Below, piece by piece: positions 30,916-43,765 of a stretch of DNA of 64,000 nucleotides. The notes under the pieces were generated by a model. It ran no database searches, was not told where the DNA came from, and saw only the letters and a list, made by a program, of their open reading frames with translations. The translations under genes and the position numbers were made by a program. Origin of the DNA: Diphasiastrum complanatum (taxonomy: Eukaryota; Streptophyta; Lycopodiopsida; Lycopodiales; Lycopodiaceae). The stretch is taken from positions 33,700,361-33,764,360 of the forward strand of contig CM055106.1 of the NCBI GenBank assembly GCA_029204225.1, written 5' to 3'. The stretch's first letter is position 1; each line of letters starts with the position of its first letter.

Positions 30916-32235
30916 GCAGCCACCACTGCTATGGAGAGTGAATATGTGGCAATGGACCTTGATGGAGCTGCTGCTGTTGTGGATTCCTCAAAGCCAGCAT
31001 TTGCTTCCACATCTCAGAAGCAGTCGAGCGCATCCACCTCTGAGGATGATGCAACCCAGTCCGATACATCAGACAAGGGACGCATCACTGCTGAAGGTGA
31101 CACTGGGGCACATGTGTCAAATGACAAAGAACCAGACGACCAGTCCCAGTGGTTTCGATCCATGACTGAGAAAGCCAAGGACCTTGTGGCTGAAGTATAT
31201 GAGTTCGACAAGTACCACCGTCAACTCACAATGCAGCTTATCACCTCAGAGAGGAAATCACTCGACTCTCTGAAGGAGTCCTTCGAGAAGATCGATTCGC
31301 TCGAATCAGACAACACGAAGCTGATCGAACAACATCGTTCCCTCAAAACACAGCTTCAGACTTTAATAAAGGAAGCTGATTCTTTGAAGCAGACCAATAA
31401 GGCGATTCAGGCCAAGTCTGACAGTTTTCAGACTCAAAACGATTCTTTGAAGCAACAACTTTTGGTTGTAAATCAACATAATGTCGTGCTCCAGAAACAT
31501 CTACAAGAGGAGCGAATGACAAGATTAAAGACAGAAGCTGCTTTGTCCTTGAGCACCACCGCATGGTCAATCACTATCGATCTCACGAAGCTGAATTAGC
31601 TCCAAGGCCAGATGCTCGACAATTTTCGAGTCAAGTTCTTACAACCGCTCGAGGATGCGAAGGCTCTTGTCAAGGAAGAGTTGGCGGAGCTGAAGGAGCT
31701 CTCCAGTGATGCCACCCCATCTTGTAGTGGGCTCGATGCACATGATGATTATCTTCAGCTGTGAATTGATGAATTTACACAGCAACTCCAAGATGTGCCT
31801 GCCTGCACCGGAGCATCAGACCATCCAAAATTTCTGGAGGCTGTCATGATGATTGACCAGATCGAACAGGAGCTATCAACCCAAAAGCAACAAATGGAAG
31901 ATCAGAAGCTGGCTGCTGAGTTGCAAACTCAGGATTTTGCAACTACATCTACTCAACCAAACCGAATGCGGCGAAATCAGTTGAAGGTATGTGCTAACAG
32001 ATTCCGGGCATTTGCTGATTGCTTCTAGAAATGGTGTCCACATGCTTTTAATATTGAGTTGCAATGGCGTGTGGATTACATGATGCTACCAAGCGCAGTA
32101 GGCATCGCCTTCGATGACTGGAAGCGACCGTGGGAGAAGGACGACTTTCTCTAGTTATGGGCCCAGCTCACTATCGAGCAGAAAGGATGTCTCTGCTGGG
32201 GCATAATCCAGGGTAAATTCCAGGTTGTACCTTTT
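30916..32235 (+). pseudogene. Gypsy H1 ORF3, 3' half
   Basis: One plus-strand frame runs from 30916 to 32235 (440 codons) with only four stops (about 31597, 31762, 32026, 32152), showing that it was coding. Order: Ser/Thr/Asp-rich linker (SASTSEDDATQSDTSDKG), WFRSMTEKAKDLVAEVYEFD, a long heptad-like coiled coil (SLKESFEKIDSLESDNTKLI to QEERMTRLKTEAAL), a second helical section (MMIDQIEQELSTQKQQMEDQ), and a C-terminal block ELQWRVDYMMLPSAVGIAFD, GIIQGKFQVVPFG. H2 lacks about 340 bp of the second helical section. Confidence 0.65.
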
Positions 32236-32239
32236 GGAT

Positions 32240-32413
32240 CGGCAGAGTTATACATATGCTCTTCGGCTATGTATGTTCTCGAATATATCAGTATCAAAGA
32301 ACTTCAATTTTTGTGAAATGAAGATAATAAGCGACATCTTTAGAAGTGAAAATCGTAGTTTCAACTGTACAAACCACAAGCGGTTGCAGATTTCGGTGCA
32401 TTCGACAATGCAG
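32240..32413 (+). pseudogene. Remnant related to the gypsy E 3' ORF
   Basis: Near 32353-32413 a plus frame reads FQLYKPQAVADFGAFDNAGF, close to FELYKPTERADIAAFDNAGL of the 186-aa ORF in gypsy E. Upstream bases also align with that ORF but carry stops. It links the extra ORFs of H and E. Sequence then changes abruptly to the inverted sigma-intron copy. Confidence 0.55.
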
Positions 32414-33040
32414 GTTTTATCCCCAATTGCAGCCAAAAATAAAATGAAGATTTCCAATTCACTTAAAAATAAGTCATCATCATGCCATGATGAGGCCGAT
32501 TTGGCCAAAAACAAGGAGATAACTAATGTTCTCGCTACTGTATTATGCATGCGTCGAAGAGCCTAGTCCCATTTATGAATGGCAAATGGAATCATTTGCT
32601 ACATGAGATTCAGGACTTAAGATGCAAGCAAGCAAATAAAGAGTGCCAGACACTACCAGGTTCAACATCTAGTCGGCCCAACTACAGATGGTCAATTGTT
32701 ATGAGTGTTATACAGATATAACGTCATAGAACTATGAAACATACTGTCTCAGTGCCTACCAAGACAGAAGAAAGAAGAAAAGTTCAGATATAAAAAAGAC
32801 GAGTAAAAGTCGCAAAGCTGACAGATGATGGATTACTCTACTAATTATGCCCGTTGATCAGTAAGCCATGTTACATAGGTGAAGGATTTACATAATCTAG
32901 ATATTCACACTTACTGAAAGCACTATTAAAATGCAGCGTGAAAAATGCTCAGCTGAGCATCTTGGAATATGTTGATGTACATGCATAAAAGTGCAAGCTT
33001 TCATTTCCTTACCTTGAATATTGTTTTCAAAAAATCGAGT
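32413..33040 (-). repeat. Inverted copy of the sigma-gene intron
   Basis: Reverse complement of about 10635-11337, with the 72-bp and 28-bp tandem repeats reduced and about 100 bp of extra sequence around 32720-32860. No sigma exon is included. It adjoins C3 in a different order from that around the gene, so it is not a simple inversion of one block. Confidence 0.75.
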
Positions 33041-34075
33041 TTGTAGATTGGATCTTTTGTAGATCAAAACCCTATATATGTCTATAAACTTGATCAATTC
33101 AAGTTTTTGATTTCACATACTGGATTTGGCCGATTTTTAGATCATTGGATCAGCCTTAGTAGTGGCTAATAGATTGCATAATCAAAATTTCAGCATTTGC
33201 ATGTAGATTTGGAATAGTCAATCTTTTATGATTTTGACAAAACCCTAATTTTGATTGGATCTCTAGATAGTGAGGTTTTTGGACTTCACTTGAGTGTGTT
33301 TTAATCTTATGAAGTGGCAAAAGTCATTAGCTTGAGGATAGATCATAGGTTGATCAAGATTCCATGATTCTATGTGTTGATTTGCTTGGTATAAGTGCTA
33401 GAAGAGAATTTTTTAGATAGTTTCAAATCTTGGTGATTTTCTATGAAAGCATTTGTTGTTGTTCAAAGGAGTGCTTTGTGCATTGAAATAGGTTGAAAAA
33501 GAAGATTAGGTCATTGCTACATGGCAACCTCAATTGGAGTCATGTTGGAAGCCAATGATAAGCTTACCTCAAGTAACTATTCATTGTGGAAAGTGAGGAT
33601 GGAGTCACTTCTTGAGATGAATGATGTTTTGGATATTGTTGTAGGTTTGGAGGAGAGACCAGCAACACAACAAGATCAAGTGAGGTATGACAAGAGGGCC
33701 AAGAAGACTCTACACATTATAAAGATGAATGTTACAAATGAGCTTCTCAAGGAAGATGGTAAGTGCACATCATCTTTGGAAGCTTGGGATTCATTGAAGA
33801 AGCTTTATGAATCCAAGTCTACTTCTAGAGTGTTGACTCTAAGAAGGCAAATTTTTTCTTGTTTGCAAAAGAATGAAGAAAGTTCAACTACTTTTGTTTT
33901 GAGAATGAAAGCATTGGATGATGAGTGGGCTTGCATTGATGAAAGCATTAAGGAAGGAGAGCTTACTTAAGTGATTCTAAATGGCTTGTTGGATGATCAT
34001 GCTAACATTGTTCAAAGTATTGCTTTTTGAAAGACTTTGCCAAGTATGATGGATCTTTAAGAGATCTTGATCAAT
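33041..34075 (+). pseudogene. Copia C3 leader and gag (truncated)
   Basis: Leader from 33041 without LTR or PBS, then gag from MATSIGVMLEANDKLTSSN at 33521, open to 33970, with the rest (LLDDHANIVQSIAF, stop, LPSMMDL) to 34075. It is followed by block U exactly as in C2. The mirror image of 15196-16255. Confidence 0.85.
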
Positions 34076-36905
34076 GAAGAATTAATTTACACCTCTTAAT
34101 ATGATTGGCCTCATGATCTATGCCTCTTAGCATGATTGGATCTCATGAGCCAATGAGAGGTGGATTTGGATGCATAACTTGCAAATTTTCAATCATTACA
34201 TTATGTGAAAAGTGTCATCATCTCATTAGAAGTCGATATGGAAGCATATTGACTGTCAAAAAAGTGAGTATTGAGGACCTTGAATAGATCTACCATGACC
34301 TACATGTATGAGAGGTTGCACACTAAACTTGGATCTTGATGAGCTATCAAACACAATTTGAATCTAGGCAAGAGCTCGTACACACAAAAGGCAATCATCA
34401 TCCAAAGTCAAGCAAGTTTCATGCATATCCTTCAAAAAACTAAGTAAATCTCATTATGGAAGAGCCAAACAAGCATCTTGCTCTGGGGTAGAGAGAGAAA
34501 CCAACCAAACTCTCGAGTAGAGAGAGAATAGACCAAAAGTATGCAATTCAAAAACTTGATTAACTCTCAAAATCCAAAAAATACAATGAAACTCCATATC
34601 CATATAGTGGTAGCTTGAGCTCCTACTCAGTTAGGCATGTAGTAGCCTCTAAAAGGGATTGGATCCATGATTTGCACCTCATAATTTGATTGGACCTCAA
34701 AAGTCAATGTGGTGCAGATTTTGACTTATGGTGCACTACTTGCCAATCTGCATCCCTACAATCTAGGACATGTGTCCACACCTCATAGGACTCAATATGG
34801 ATGTCTTTGCCTATCCTAAACATGCATTTTGATTTGTACAAGTCATGAGTGGATTCTGGCCCAACCTCATGATGACACTTGGCATGCTTCTACATGACTA
34901 GCTTTTGTCTAGTTTGACACACTTTGAAAAACAAGCTATTCTAAACCATGAATTGGCTAATGCAAATAGCCCAAAAGAAAAAAGCGCATGAATTACAAAA
35001 AGAACAAGAAGAAAAATGAAGAAAAAGCAGCCAAGCAGGTCCATATTTGTCCATAGAGTTCTAGCTCTCTTAGGGTGTGAAAAGCAAGTCCATTTGCTTG
35101 GCCCTTTTACTTGCCACCCATTTTTTGAATCTTGGCAAGTGAGTTGACGGGGGCAATGGACCACCCCTATTTTGCATTTGGATGGTAAGTGTTAAATGAA
35201 GTGATACAAGTGTTAGCGGGAAAGGGTGGAAGGCCCATTTTTTTCCATGGACCAATGGGAGAGCTCTATTTTAAATTTCAGACTTGCCAGACAATGTAGT
35301 GTGAAATTTAGCATGTCCTTTTTGTGTAGTCCAGTAGAATCATCTCCACACCATGAGTAGAGGAAAGGAGGCCTTCAGAAGGTACTTTTAGGTACTATGA
35401 TTTAGTTGGTGTTTTTTCCCTTGTTGAAAAGCTTTGAGGATTCAATTTAAGACTCTCCCTTTTAAAAAGGCCAAAAAATGGCTCCACCTTTACAAGCTAC
35501 GTTTGGAAGCTGTCACGAGAATGAGAAATATTATGCATGAAACCGTACGTGTCACCACATGAGGCTCCATATACATATGTTGGCATGCCATAGTTCTCAC
35601 CTTCATGACTATACCATAAACACATCCCCCATTTAAGATCACCCATTAGTTAATTAGTATCAATATCAAAGACAATTGAATCTCTATTCTTGAGTTTTTT
35701 TATTATGGTTTTCTTCACTCTTGTATGTCATGATTTTTGAGGTCCCATTTCTAAGCTCAAGTACGACTAGTATACTTCATGATGTATGAGTTCTCCAAAT
35801 CCATGCTTAAAGTGTATGCATACTCCAATTGTTGTGGCATAATCTAATGTATTACAACCTAATGATAAACTAAAGCATTGCAATCTTATATTAGAAAGTA
35901 TAGTTTTTAATAAGCATCAACATTAATGAATAGACAATGGGTGTTTATAGGTACACTACAGGGATATAATGACAAGTCCTCTTGTCAAGCCACATAAGCA
36001 ACAACACAAGAGAATGATGAGCCATTACTCCCTACAATGTTCTAATAAAATGAGAGCTTATTAATTTCAAGATTCCGTCCACAAGGGCTGTCCAATCAAT
36101 TATAGAGAAAAGAATGAGGTCTCATTATTGGTGTTAAGTGATGGTATTCCCAAACTCAATTTGAATTGTCCACTTATGTGAAAACTGAGCTAACAAATTA
36201 CAAAATATGTTTTTTCCTTGAATGTCCCTTCTTGTTTTCATGCATGCATTAGAAATGTCAAAAATTGAGACAAGCTTCACTTTTGAAGGTAGAGAGGCTC
36301 CACGTAAAATTTTCTGCTAAAGATGTTTGTTGTTTTTCATCAAAATTATATGATACATTAACATTTTGAAAAACAATTTGGCCTTGAAAATGGCCTTATA
36401 AGAATTGCCATGTAGGATGACAACATTCTGGCAATGTAAATACAAAATTGAAATATTTTCTTAGCCCGCACAATATTCGATGGTTAGCTAAGCCGTGTTC
36501 TTTTGTATTTGAAAATTATTACTTTAGTGACATTTGCACCTCCCCTCGTATAGTTGCAATAAATTATGGTGAGGTCGTTAGGGCAAATCATAATTGAGTT
36601 GCCATGAAACTTGTTGTAAAGGTCACTAGAAAGACTTTTCCCAAATGTAAAGAATTGTCTTGGCATTTTACATTATAGCTGAACTATTTTTATCAAGCGG
36701 GGGAAAGTCACTCTTCGTGGCCATTCCGCCATGAAGGGCCTTCGGCCGAGGACGATAGCCTGAGGCAGAAGGCCCTTCTCACGGCAGAATAGCCAAGGAG
36801 GTGACCTTTCGCGACAGGGAAAAAAGAACTACTTTTTTGTTTTGCCATAACTTTTTTACATGCACCTTCCACATGGAAGGTCATGTGAACAGCACAGAAG
36901 GTCAA
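34076..36905 (+). repeat. Unidentified block U, second copy (inverted)
   Basis: Reverse complement of 12458-15195 with an extra stretch near 34860-34955 absent from the first copy. Two diverged direct repeats of about 130 bp lie at 34121-34250 and 34670-34810 (both with ATGATTGGATCTCA/TTTGATTGGACCTCA and ACTTGCAAAT/ACTTGCCAAT). Palindrome at 36703-36812. No coding capacity recognised. Confidence 0.6.
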
Positions 36906-36921
36906 GTGAATTATTTTTACA

Positions 36922-38143
36922 AAAATAAACAAAAAGATTGAAAAAAAGTTCCAAGGAAGGGCAAGGATGATGAGGACGAGGGAGAGTCATCATCAAAGCC
37001 TAAAAAGAAGAATAAAGGTAAATTTTACTATTGCCACAAATCTGGTCATTAGGCAAGTGAAAGTTATAAAAAGAAAGCAAACATAAAACAAGAAAGATGA
37101 TGAAACTAGTGTCTTCTCATCGACATTAGCATCCTAGGTAGATGATGGTGCTAGGTGGTTTATTGATTCAGGTGCCACGAGGCATATGATCGGAAAATGT
37201 GATTGGTTCAAAAACTTTTCACCAGTCCATGATGGGAACAAGGTCACTCAAGCTAATGGGAAAGAATGTCAGATTCAAGGCATCGGCAACGTACCTATGT
37301 GGTTTTCCGATGGTAAGATAAAAAATATTCCCAATGTAATTTATGTTCTTGGACTCAAGGAGAGTTTGCTTTTTGGTGTGATGGCAAATCAACATTTGAG
37401 GGTTGAGTTTGTCAAATATGGGTGTCTAATGAAGGATATGGATCACAAGCATAAGTGGTGGCAAAGGTCTATTGAGATAGTAAATGTGATCTTTACAAAT
37501 TGGATGCTGAAAATGCAAGAGAGTATGACTTAGCCACCTCAACAACATCTCAATCAAAACTTTTGCATAGAAGAATGGGCCACCTGAACTATGGAAGTAC
37601 GAGATTGATGGCAAAATTGAAGATAGTGAATGGATTACCAGCATTACAGGATGATTACCACTCCATATGTGAAGGATGTGTAATGGGAAACCATTATAGG
37701 AAAACATTTAAGAAAGGTGGAGTAGCAAGAGCCAAGAAGCCACTTGAACTTATTCACAGTGATTTGGGCGGCCCAATGAAGACCATGTTTATAGGGGGAG
37801 TTTATTATTTTATGACCTTTATAGATGATTACTCCAAGAGGACATGAATATATTTCTTGAAAAAGAAATTTGATGCCTTTGCTCACTTCAAAGAATTCAA
37901 GGCTTTAGTGGAGAACCAACTGGACGCACGAATCAAAGTACTTAGATCAGATAGAGGGGGCAAATATAAATCGGATGATTTTGAAGACTTTTGCAAGGAA
38001 CATGGCATTAAGAGACAATTTACTTAAACACATACGCCACATAGTAATGGTGTAGTAGAAAAAAAGAATAGAACCATTATGGAAAGTGCACACTCCATGA
38101 TGAAGCAAATGGGCTTACCAAACTCTTATTGGTTAGAATAAGT
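36922..38143 (+). pseudogene. Copia A2: truncated copy of A1
   Basis: Matches 1921-3140 with few differences. Keeps the zinc knuckle remnant, a protease site reading WFIDSGATRHMI (Ser retained, unlike A1), GAG-pre-integrase (HRRMGHLN..CEGCVMG) and integrase blocks HSDLGGP (Cys to Gly), RSDRGGKY and NGVVEKKNR. The gag start is missing since the copy begins inside it. Ends where the B2 LTR begins. Confidence 0.8.
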
Positions 38144-38630
38144 TGTTCAATAGTTGTCTAAAGTTGTCTAGTAGGACACCCTTTCAGTACAATCATAGCT
38201 ACTAGCTCTCAAGCCATAGACTCAAAAAGACTGAGTTTTTTCTTTTGCTCTCTATAGCTCAAAAATTAGAAAACTTAACAATTTTTTAATGACAATCCTT
38301 AGACTTAGATCATGTTCTTGAGCTCTACCATGCTTAGTTTTGATAGTACTAAAACATAGGCAATTCAGTGTTAGAAATCACTGATAAACTTCATTGTTAC
38401 TGTTTACGATGCACATTAATGTTGACAGTTATGACCAGCTGTCAATAGCCGTAGGCTAGTCTATTAGTCTACTCATAGGTTTTCTCTCTCTATCAGGGTT
38501 CAGGGTTTATTTGTACATTTTACATTCTGTATGATGTAGGGTGATAGAGTAATAGTGCATGTTCTTATTCCACCTTCTTGTGGTGATTGCTTATGGTGAA
38601 TTCTTGATGTTGCATATCTAATTAATAACA
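38144..38630 (+). repeat. 5' LTR of copia B2
   Basis: Same ends as the B1 LTR (TGTTCAATAG to AATAACA), 487 bp. It is followed at 38631 by TGGTATCAGAGTAG, the PBS with one mismatch. Confidence 0.6.
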
Positions 38631-39176
38631 TGGTATCAGAGTAGCAATAGTCTTGTGTGCCTGATCAGTGGATATAGCTTGTCACAGGCTCCGCAACAAA
38701 GTGAGAAAGTCCTTCACGGGAGGTGAAAGCTTGGAGAGACAAAAACGGCTGGAAGAAATTCTTCTTTGGTGTATTTTGTAGGGTTGGAACTCAGAATCAT
38801 CAATGGGGAATGAAAGCATAGTCCTGGAGGCATCAGAAAGGCCAGGGCAGCATCAGACAGATTGAAAATCTGTTGAGTGGGGGAGATTTTTACAATACTT
38901 TCTAGTTGTTGTGGAAAGTGCTATTTGTGTGAGAGGTTTGCAAAGAAATCTCTCATTTGTTTGTTTGGAGTACTACAAATCACACTAGACAGTGTCTAGT
39001 ACTACCATTCAGAGTTAGAAGGCTTCATACTTTTCACATTACTGATCTCTGTCTTTTGAATGATCACACATTTCGAAATCTTTACAAAGAGGATACGACG
39101 TAGCCACCGTGCCGAAGTGGAAAATCTAGAATATTCCCTCTGAAAGTTCTTATATTCTCTCTATTTTTAATCTTTT

Positions 39177-39428
39177 CCGTACCAATATTGGATCGACGCG
39201 CCAAAGGTAGGAAAAATCTTGAGTGGTCGTACATCTGCGCGTCATACAAATATAGCATATCCATACCAATATCGGATCGACAAGCCAGAGGTAAAGAAAA
39301 CCAAGAGCAATTGTACATCTGTGCGTCATACCGATATTACATATCAGTACCAATATTGGAGCGACGCGCCAGAGGTAAAGAGAATCCCGAGCAATCGTGC
39401 ACCCGCGCGTCGTACCGATATCAGGTGT
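39177..39428 (+). repeat. 84-bp tandem repeat x3 in the B2 leader
   Basis: Same three units as in B1. A 101-codon ORF over them (39188-39493) ends in TAA overlapping the gag ATG at 39493 (TAATG), as in B1. Confidence 0.8.
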
Positions 39429-39492
39429 ACAGCAAAAATTTACAGTTCTGTGGTGTGAATAAATTTTGTGATCCAGACTCATCTATCCAGTA

Positions 39493-40400
39493 ATGGCAAC
39501 TCTAAGTGAGAGTGTCCCTAATGAGTCAAGCAAATTTGAAAGTGCCGGCAATTATGCAATTTGGAAATTCAAACTGAAGAACATTTTGATGGAAAAGGAG
39601 CTCTGGGAGATCGTGACAGGTGAAGAGACAAGGCCAGTGATTGAAGAAGATCAGCGGGCATTTGATAGGAGAAGATGGAAAGCCCAAAATGTCATCAACT
39701 TATCAGTTAGAGATGCAATTATTCCCTATATTTCAAATTTAGAAGGACCAAAAGAAGCATGGGATACATTGAAGGCATTGTTTGAAACGACAAATACATC
39801 TCGAATACTATTTCTAAAGACAAAGTTGCATACATTGCGGATGGATGATGGTGCAACTATTGTCGATCACATACTGAAGATCAAAGAGAACCGCGATCAA
39901 TTAGCAGCAGTTGGAGAGTGAGTACAAGATCGTGAGATCGTGCAATTGACTTTGAATAGTCTGAGTGAGTCACATCAGATGTTTGTGATGAATATAGCCA
40001 CAAGAGAAAATCTTCCAACCTATGAAGAACTAGGTGGATTGCTTTTGCAAGAAGAGCAATGTCAAGAGAACTTGAATCATCGTAACAGGAGCTATGATCA
40101 AGCTCTTGCAGTTAGAGGACGAGGTGGAAGATTTGGCCGTGGAAAGTATCAATTGAGAGGAGGAAACTCAAGTCGAGGATCATTTCAACAATTTCAGGAG
40201 CAAGTCAATGATAGTCCGAATTGAGGTAATTGGAATCAAGACCGAGGTCAAGGACGCGACTATTCAAGACAAAATAAACCTGAAAATTGTAGGTACTACA
40301 ACAAACCTGGTCACTAGGAGCGTGAATGCTTCAAGAAAAGAAGGAGATGGAACAAAGAAAAGACAAATGACAAGTGGGAAATTATGCTGATCAACATCAA
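39493..40400 (+). pseudogene. Copia B2 gag (broken)
   Basis: Open for 142 codons from MATLSESVPNESSKFESAG, better preserved than B1 gag in this part; TGA at about 39919, then open again from 39940 to 40224 through the Gly/Arg-rich tail, and a zinc-knuckle remnant CRYYNKPGH followed by a stop. Confidence 0.8.
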
Positions 40401-40519
40401 TTTGATGACTATTATTATGAAGACAATTATACTGATCAACATCAATACGATAATGATCAATATGAAGATGATAAAGGTGAGAGTTCAAAATTGTTCATTA
40501 CAGCATTAATGACAAGTGA

Positions 40520-42312
40520 TGAAGCCAAGGATACCTAGTACATTGATAGTGGTGCATCCAAGCACATGACTTCAAGGAAAGAGTGATTTTCACAACTCAA
40601 GAAAACTAACAATGGTGATGAAGTTGGACAAGCTGACGACAAATTGCTATCTGATAAAGGAGTTGGAGTGGTACCAGTGAAGTTAGCCAACGAGAAGATA
40701 AAGCATATAAGCAATGTGCAATATGTACCTGGCTTACCTAACAATCTACTATCTGTTGGGATGATGGCTGATCAACAACTCAAGGTTGAGTTTGACTGTG
40801 ACAAATGTCTTGTCAAAGACATCAAGAATCACTACAAAGTGATTGCTACAAGAGCTAGAGTCAACGAGAATCGACTCTACAAATTGAATGCGAGATCTTT
40901 TACTCAAGCTACGGTAAGCACTGTTGATAGTCGAAGTGATCTTTGGCATCAACGGTTTGGTCATATCAGTGCTCAAAGCTTGCAAGTCCTTAAAAGAGGT
41001 AGTCTAGTTGTTGGATTGCATGATATCTCTTTTGAAGGAAAAATTTGTGTGTGGACCAATACTAACTAGGTCCATTAGTGGTTGTTACTATTTCATCACA
41101 TTCATTGATGACTATAGTAGACATATCTGAATTTATTTCATAAGCAAGAAATGTGATGCTTTTGCCAAGTTTAGAGAGTTCAAGGCTGTAGTTGAAAAAA
41201 AAATAGGTTGTTATATTAAGACCCTCAGATCAGATGGTGGCGGTGAGTATTTTTCAACAGAGTTTATAAATTTCTGCAAGGATCAGGGGATCAAGAGACA
41301 AACCACTACACCCTATTCAACACAACAGAACAGAGTTGCAGAATGGAAAAACATATCCATTGTGGAGATGGCTAGGGCAATGCTTAAGAGAAAGGGTTTT
41401 CCAAATACTTTCTGGGCAGAAGCATGCAACACAGCTACTCATATCTTGAATCGGTGTCCTACGAAGTCCGTGGAGGGTAAGACACCTTACGAAGCTTTTA
41501 CTAGAAAGAAACCTAATGTTTCTCATTTATGAATATTTGGTTGTGATGCTTACGCTCATGTACCTGATGAAAAATGAAAGAAGCTGGATGCAAAAGCTAT
41601 TAAGTGTATTTTCCTTGGATTTGATGAAAGAGCCAAGGCATACAGGATGTATGACACAGATGCACAAAAGATCGTGATGTCTAGAGATGCTATTTTTGAT
41701 GAGATGGGTCAAAATGACCAAATAAAATTGACAATTGATTCCTTTGATGATAAAGCTAAAGTGCAAATGAAGAAAGAAGTTGGTGTCGATATGGAAGAGC
41801 CAATGGAAAAAGACAGGGTCAATAATGAGATTCCTAGGACAATGGAAAAAGATAGGGTCAATAATATGGAAGACGCCTATCACTTGCAAATGGATATACA
41901 AGATCAAATATGGAGCTAATGGGCAACTCAACAAGTATAAATCATGGTTGGTTGCGAGAGGATTTGAGGAGCAGGAAGGTATTGATTTTGAAAAAACCTT
42001 CGCACCCGTATCTAAGATGGTAACTCTACGTTCTATCATTGCTATTTCTGCTTTCTATGGTTGGAAGATCTAGCAAATGGATGTTAAATCTGCTTTTCTT
42101 AATGGGGTGCTGGATGAAGAGGTGTACAACCTCAAGGATTTGTTGAGCCAGGGAAAGAGCATCTCGTTTGTAAGCTCAACAAAGCCATTTACGGATTGAA
42201 GCAAGCACCACAGGCGTGGTACTCTTGCATTGATGAACACTTCAAGCGAAGGGAAATAAAGAGTGATGCTAATCCTAATCTTTACATTCTAAGGCAAGAT
42301 TCAGATATAGTG
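40520..42312 (+). pseudogene. Copia B2 protease-integrase-RT (deleted, truncated)
   Basis: Protease YIDSGASKHMT near 40540, LWHQRFGHIS near 40940. Compared with B1 it lacks about 90 bp at 41048 (removing the CxxC of the zinc site between two TGTG motifs) and about 270 bp near 41860 (removing the start of RT). Integrase blocks RSDGGGEY and RVAEWKN remain. RT reads FEKTFAPVSK, QMDVKSAFLNG and LKQAPQAWY, and stops at 42312, where family D sequence begins. Homology to B1 ends at 7644. Confidence 0.8.
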
Positions 42313-43190
42313 CTCCATGATCATGATAGATAGGCGCTACTTCTCCCAATGGTATTGTCATGGTTTCTCTCAATTTGTAATGTAAATAGGACATGCTCGC
42401 TTGACTGCTTAGTCTATCTTGGTATTCATTGTATTCTTTAACCTAAAGACTTTCCTCGATAGTCAATATTACCAATTGAGAACAATGTGCACACATTGTA
42501 GGCGCTAGTTCTTGTTGTGCAGTTGGTCTTTTTGGGCTTGAACCCTCTGGATTTGGCCTTTCAAGAATTGTTATACCCGGATTTGGAACTGTATTGGTGG
42601 TTTGTTGCTTTGTGGAATAACTAGATTTGGTTGGACATTGCCCATCAACAATTTTGGAATTGGTTAGCCCTTTCCTTCCCATTGTCTTAGGTCTTGAAGG
42701 TTGTGTGACCATGCTTGCTTGCAAGCCTTGTGCTGGTTTTTCGCGAAGAGTTCTAGTTGCCAAAGGTACTTGTTGTAATGTAGCATCCACGATTTGTTGT
42801 AGAAGGTTGGGTCGAATTCTCATAATTTCTATTGTTACAATTTTTTTGATGGATTCGACCAGCTCTGTCTGTTATGATACTGTGGTCGTTTGAGTTTGAT
42901 GTAACTCTATGCACTTTTTAGATTTGGGAGGATTGTCGTAAAATCCACTTGTCTCAAAACCAAGTAGCACTAAAATTTTTCATTTGTGGTGCATCTTGAG
43001 TGGATTGCCTGATAACATGGTACCTGATGGTTCTTGTACATGGTATCTTAACTTTTCGTAATTGTCTTAATGGATAATCTAGACATGGATGGTTGATGCC
43101 GCATTGTGAACACCAAGGTGAAAAGACTGTTGGATCACGTTGATGTGGGCATTCTGATCGACGATGTCTTCCACCACATCCGAGACATTC
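42313..43190 (-). pseudogene. Family D gag, second copy (shortened)
   Basis: Matches 16665-17560. Keeps CLGCGGRHRRSEC and CSQCGINHPCLDY on the minus strand (the final Cys of the latter is Tyr). The part with the first Cys-His box and the gag N-terminus is deleted; the sequence jumps at 43190 to the equivalent of 18918. Confidence 0.55.
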
Positions 43191-43233
43191 CATATGTGTC
43201 GCAATGGTCCTACAACAGATTTGGGGGGGATGC

Positions 43234-43671
43234 TGTTGGCAGATTCTGAGGAATCCCCAAAATGCCGAGCCAAGCTATTCTAAAAGAGCATCTCTTGTTG
43301 GAGAAAGAGGGTGTGTGAGTGTGAGAAACAAAAATAGCTCGAAAAAAAAATGAACACGAAGAGAAGCGAACTCCAACCTCGAATGAGAAATGAACTCGAA
43401 CAGAAAGTGTTCATGCGCAATGGAATGAGCTATATTACTCTTATCCTAAGCATGACTACACCTATAAAAAATGAACAGAACGTTAGTGATAGAAATCACG
43501 GTCAATCTGATTACATAGCCAAACATTAACAAAACATCAGAAGAATAATTTTTCGTGAATAACTAGACAAATTATTAGTCGTGAATGATTCGCGAAGAGC
43601 TAGACTGAGCTCGACGGATAATCACTTGTGAATTAGTCATGAAAGACAAGACTAAATATTAGTCATCAACA
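43234..43671 (-). repeat. LTR of family D, second copy
   Basis: 438 bp, minus strand, starting TGTTGATGACTAATATT and ending AGAATCTGCCAACA, equivalent to 18962-19399. Confidence 0.5.
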
Positions 43672-43765
43672 ACTAGACGAATAATAATTTGCTAAGAACA
43701 GATTACCAGATGTTGACTGTTTCTTATTACAGCTTATGCTACCTCCATTCTGGTTGTTAGCTGAA

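Noticed and set aside
41527-42039. 170-codon minus-strand ORF across copia B2 integrase/RT
   Set aside because: It mirrors the plus-strand pol coding sequence, and the plus strand has clear RT and integrase motifs.
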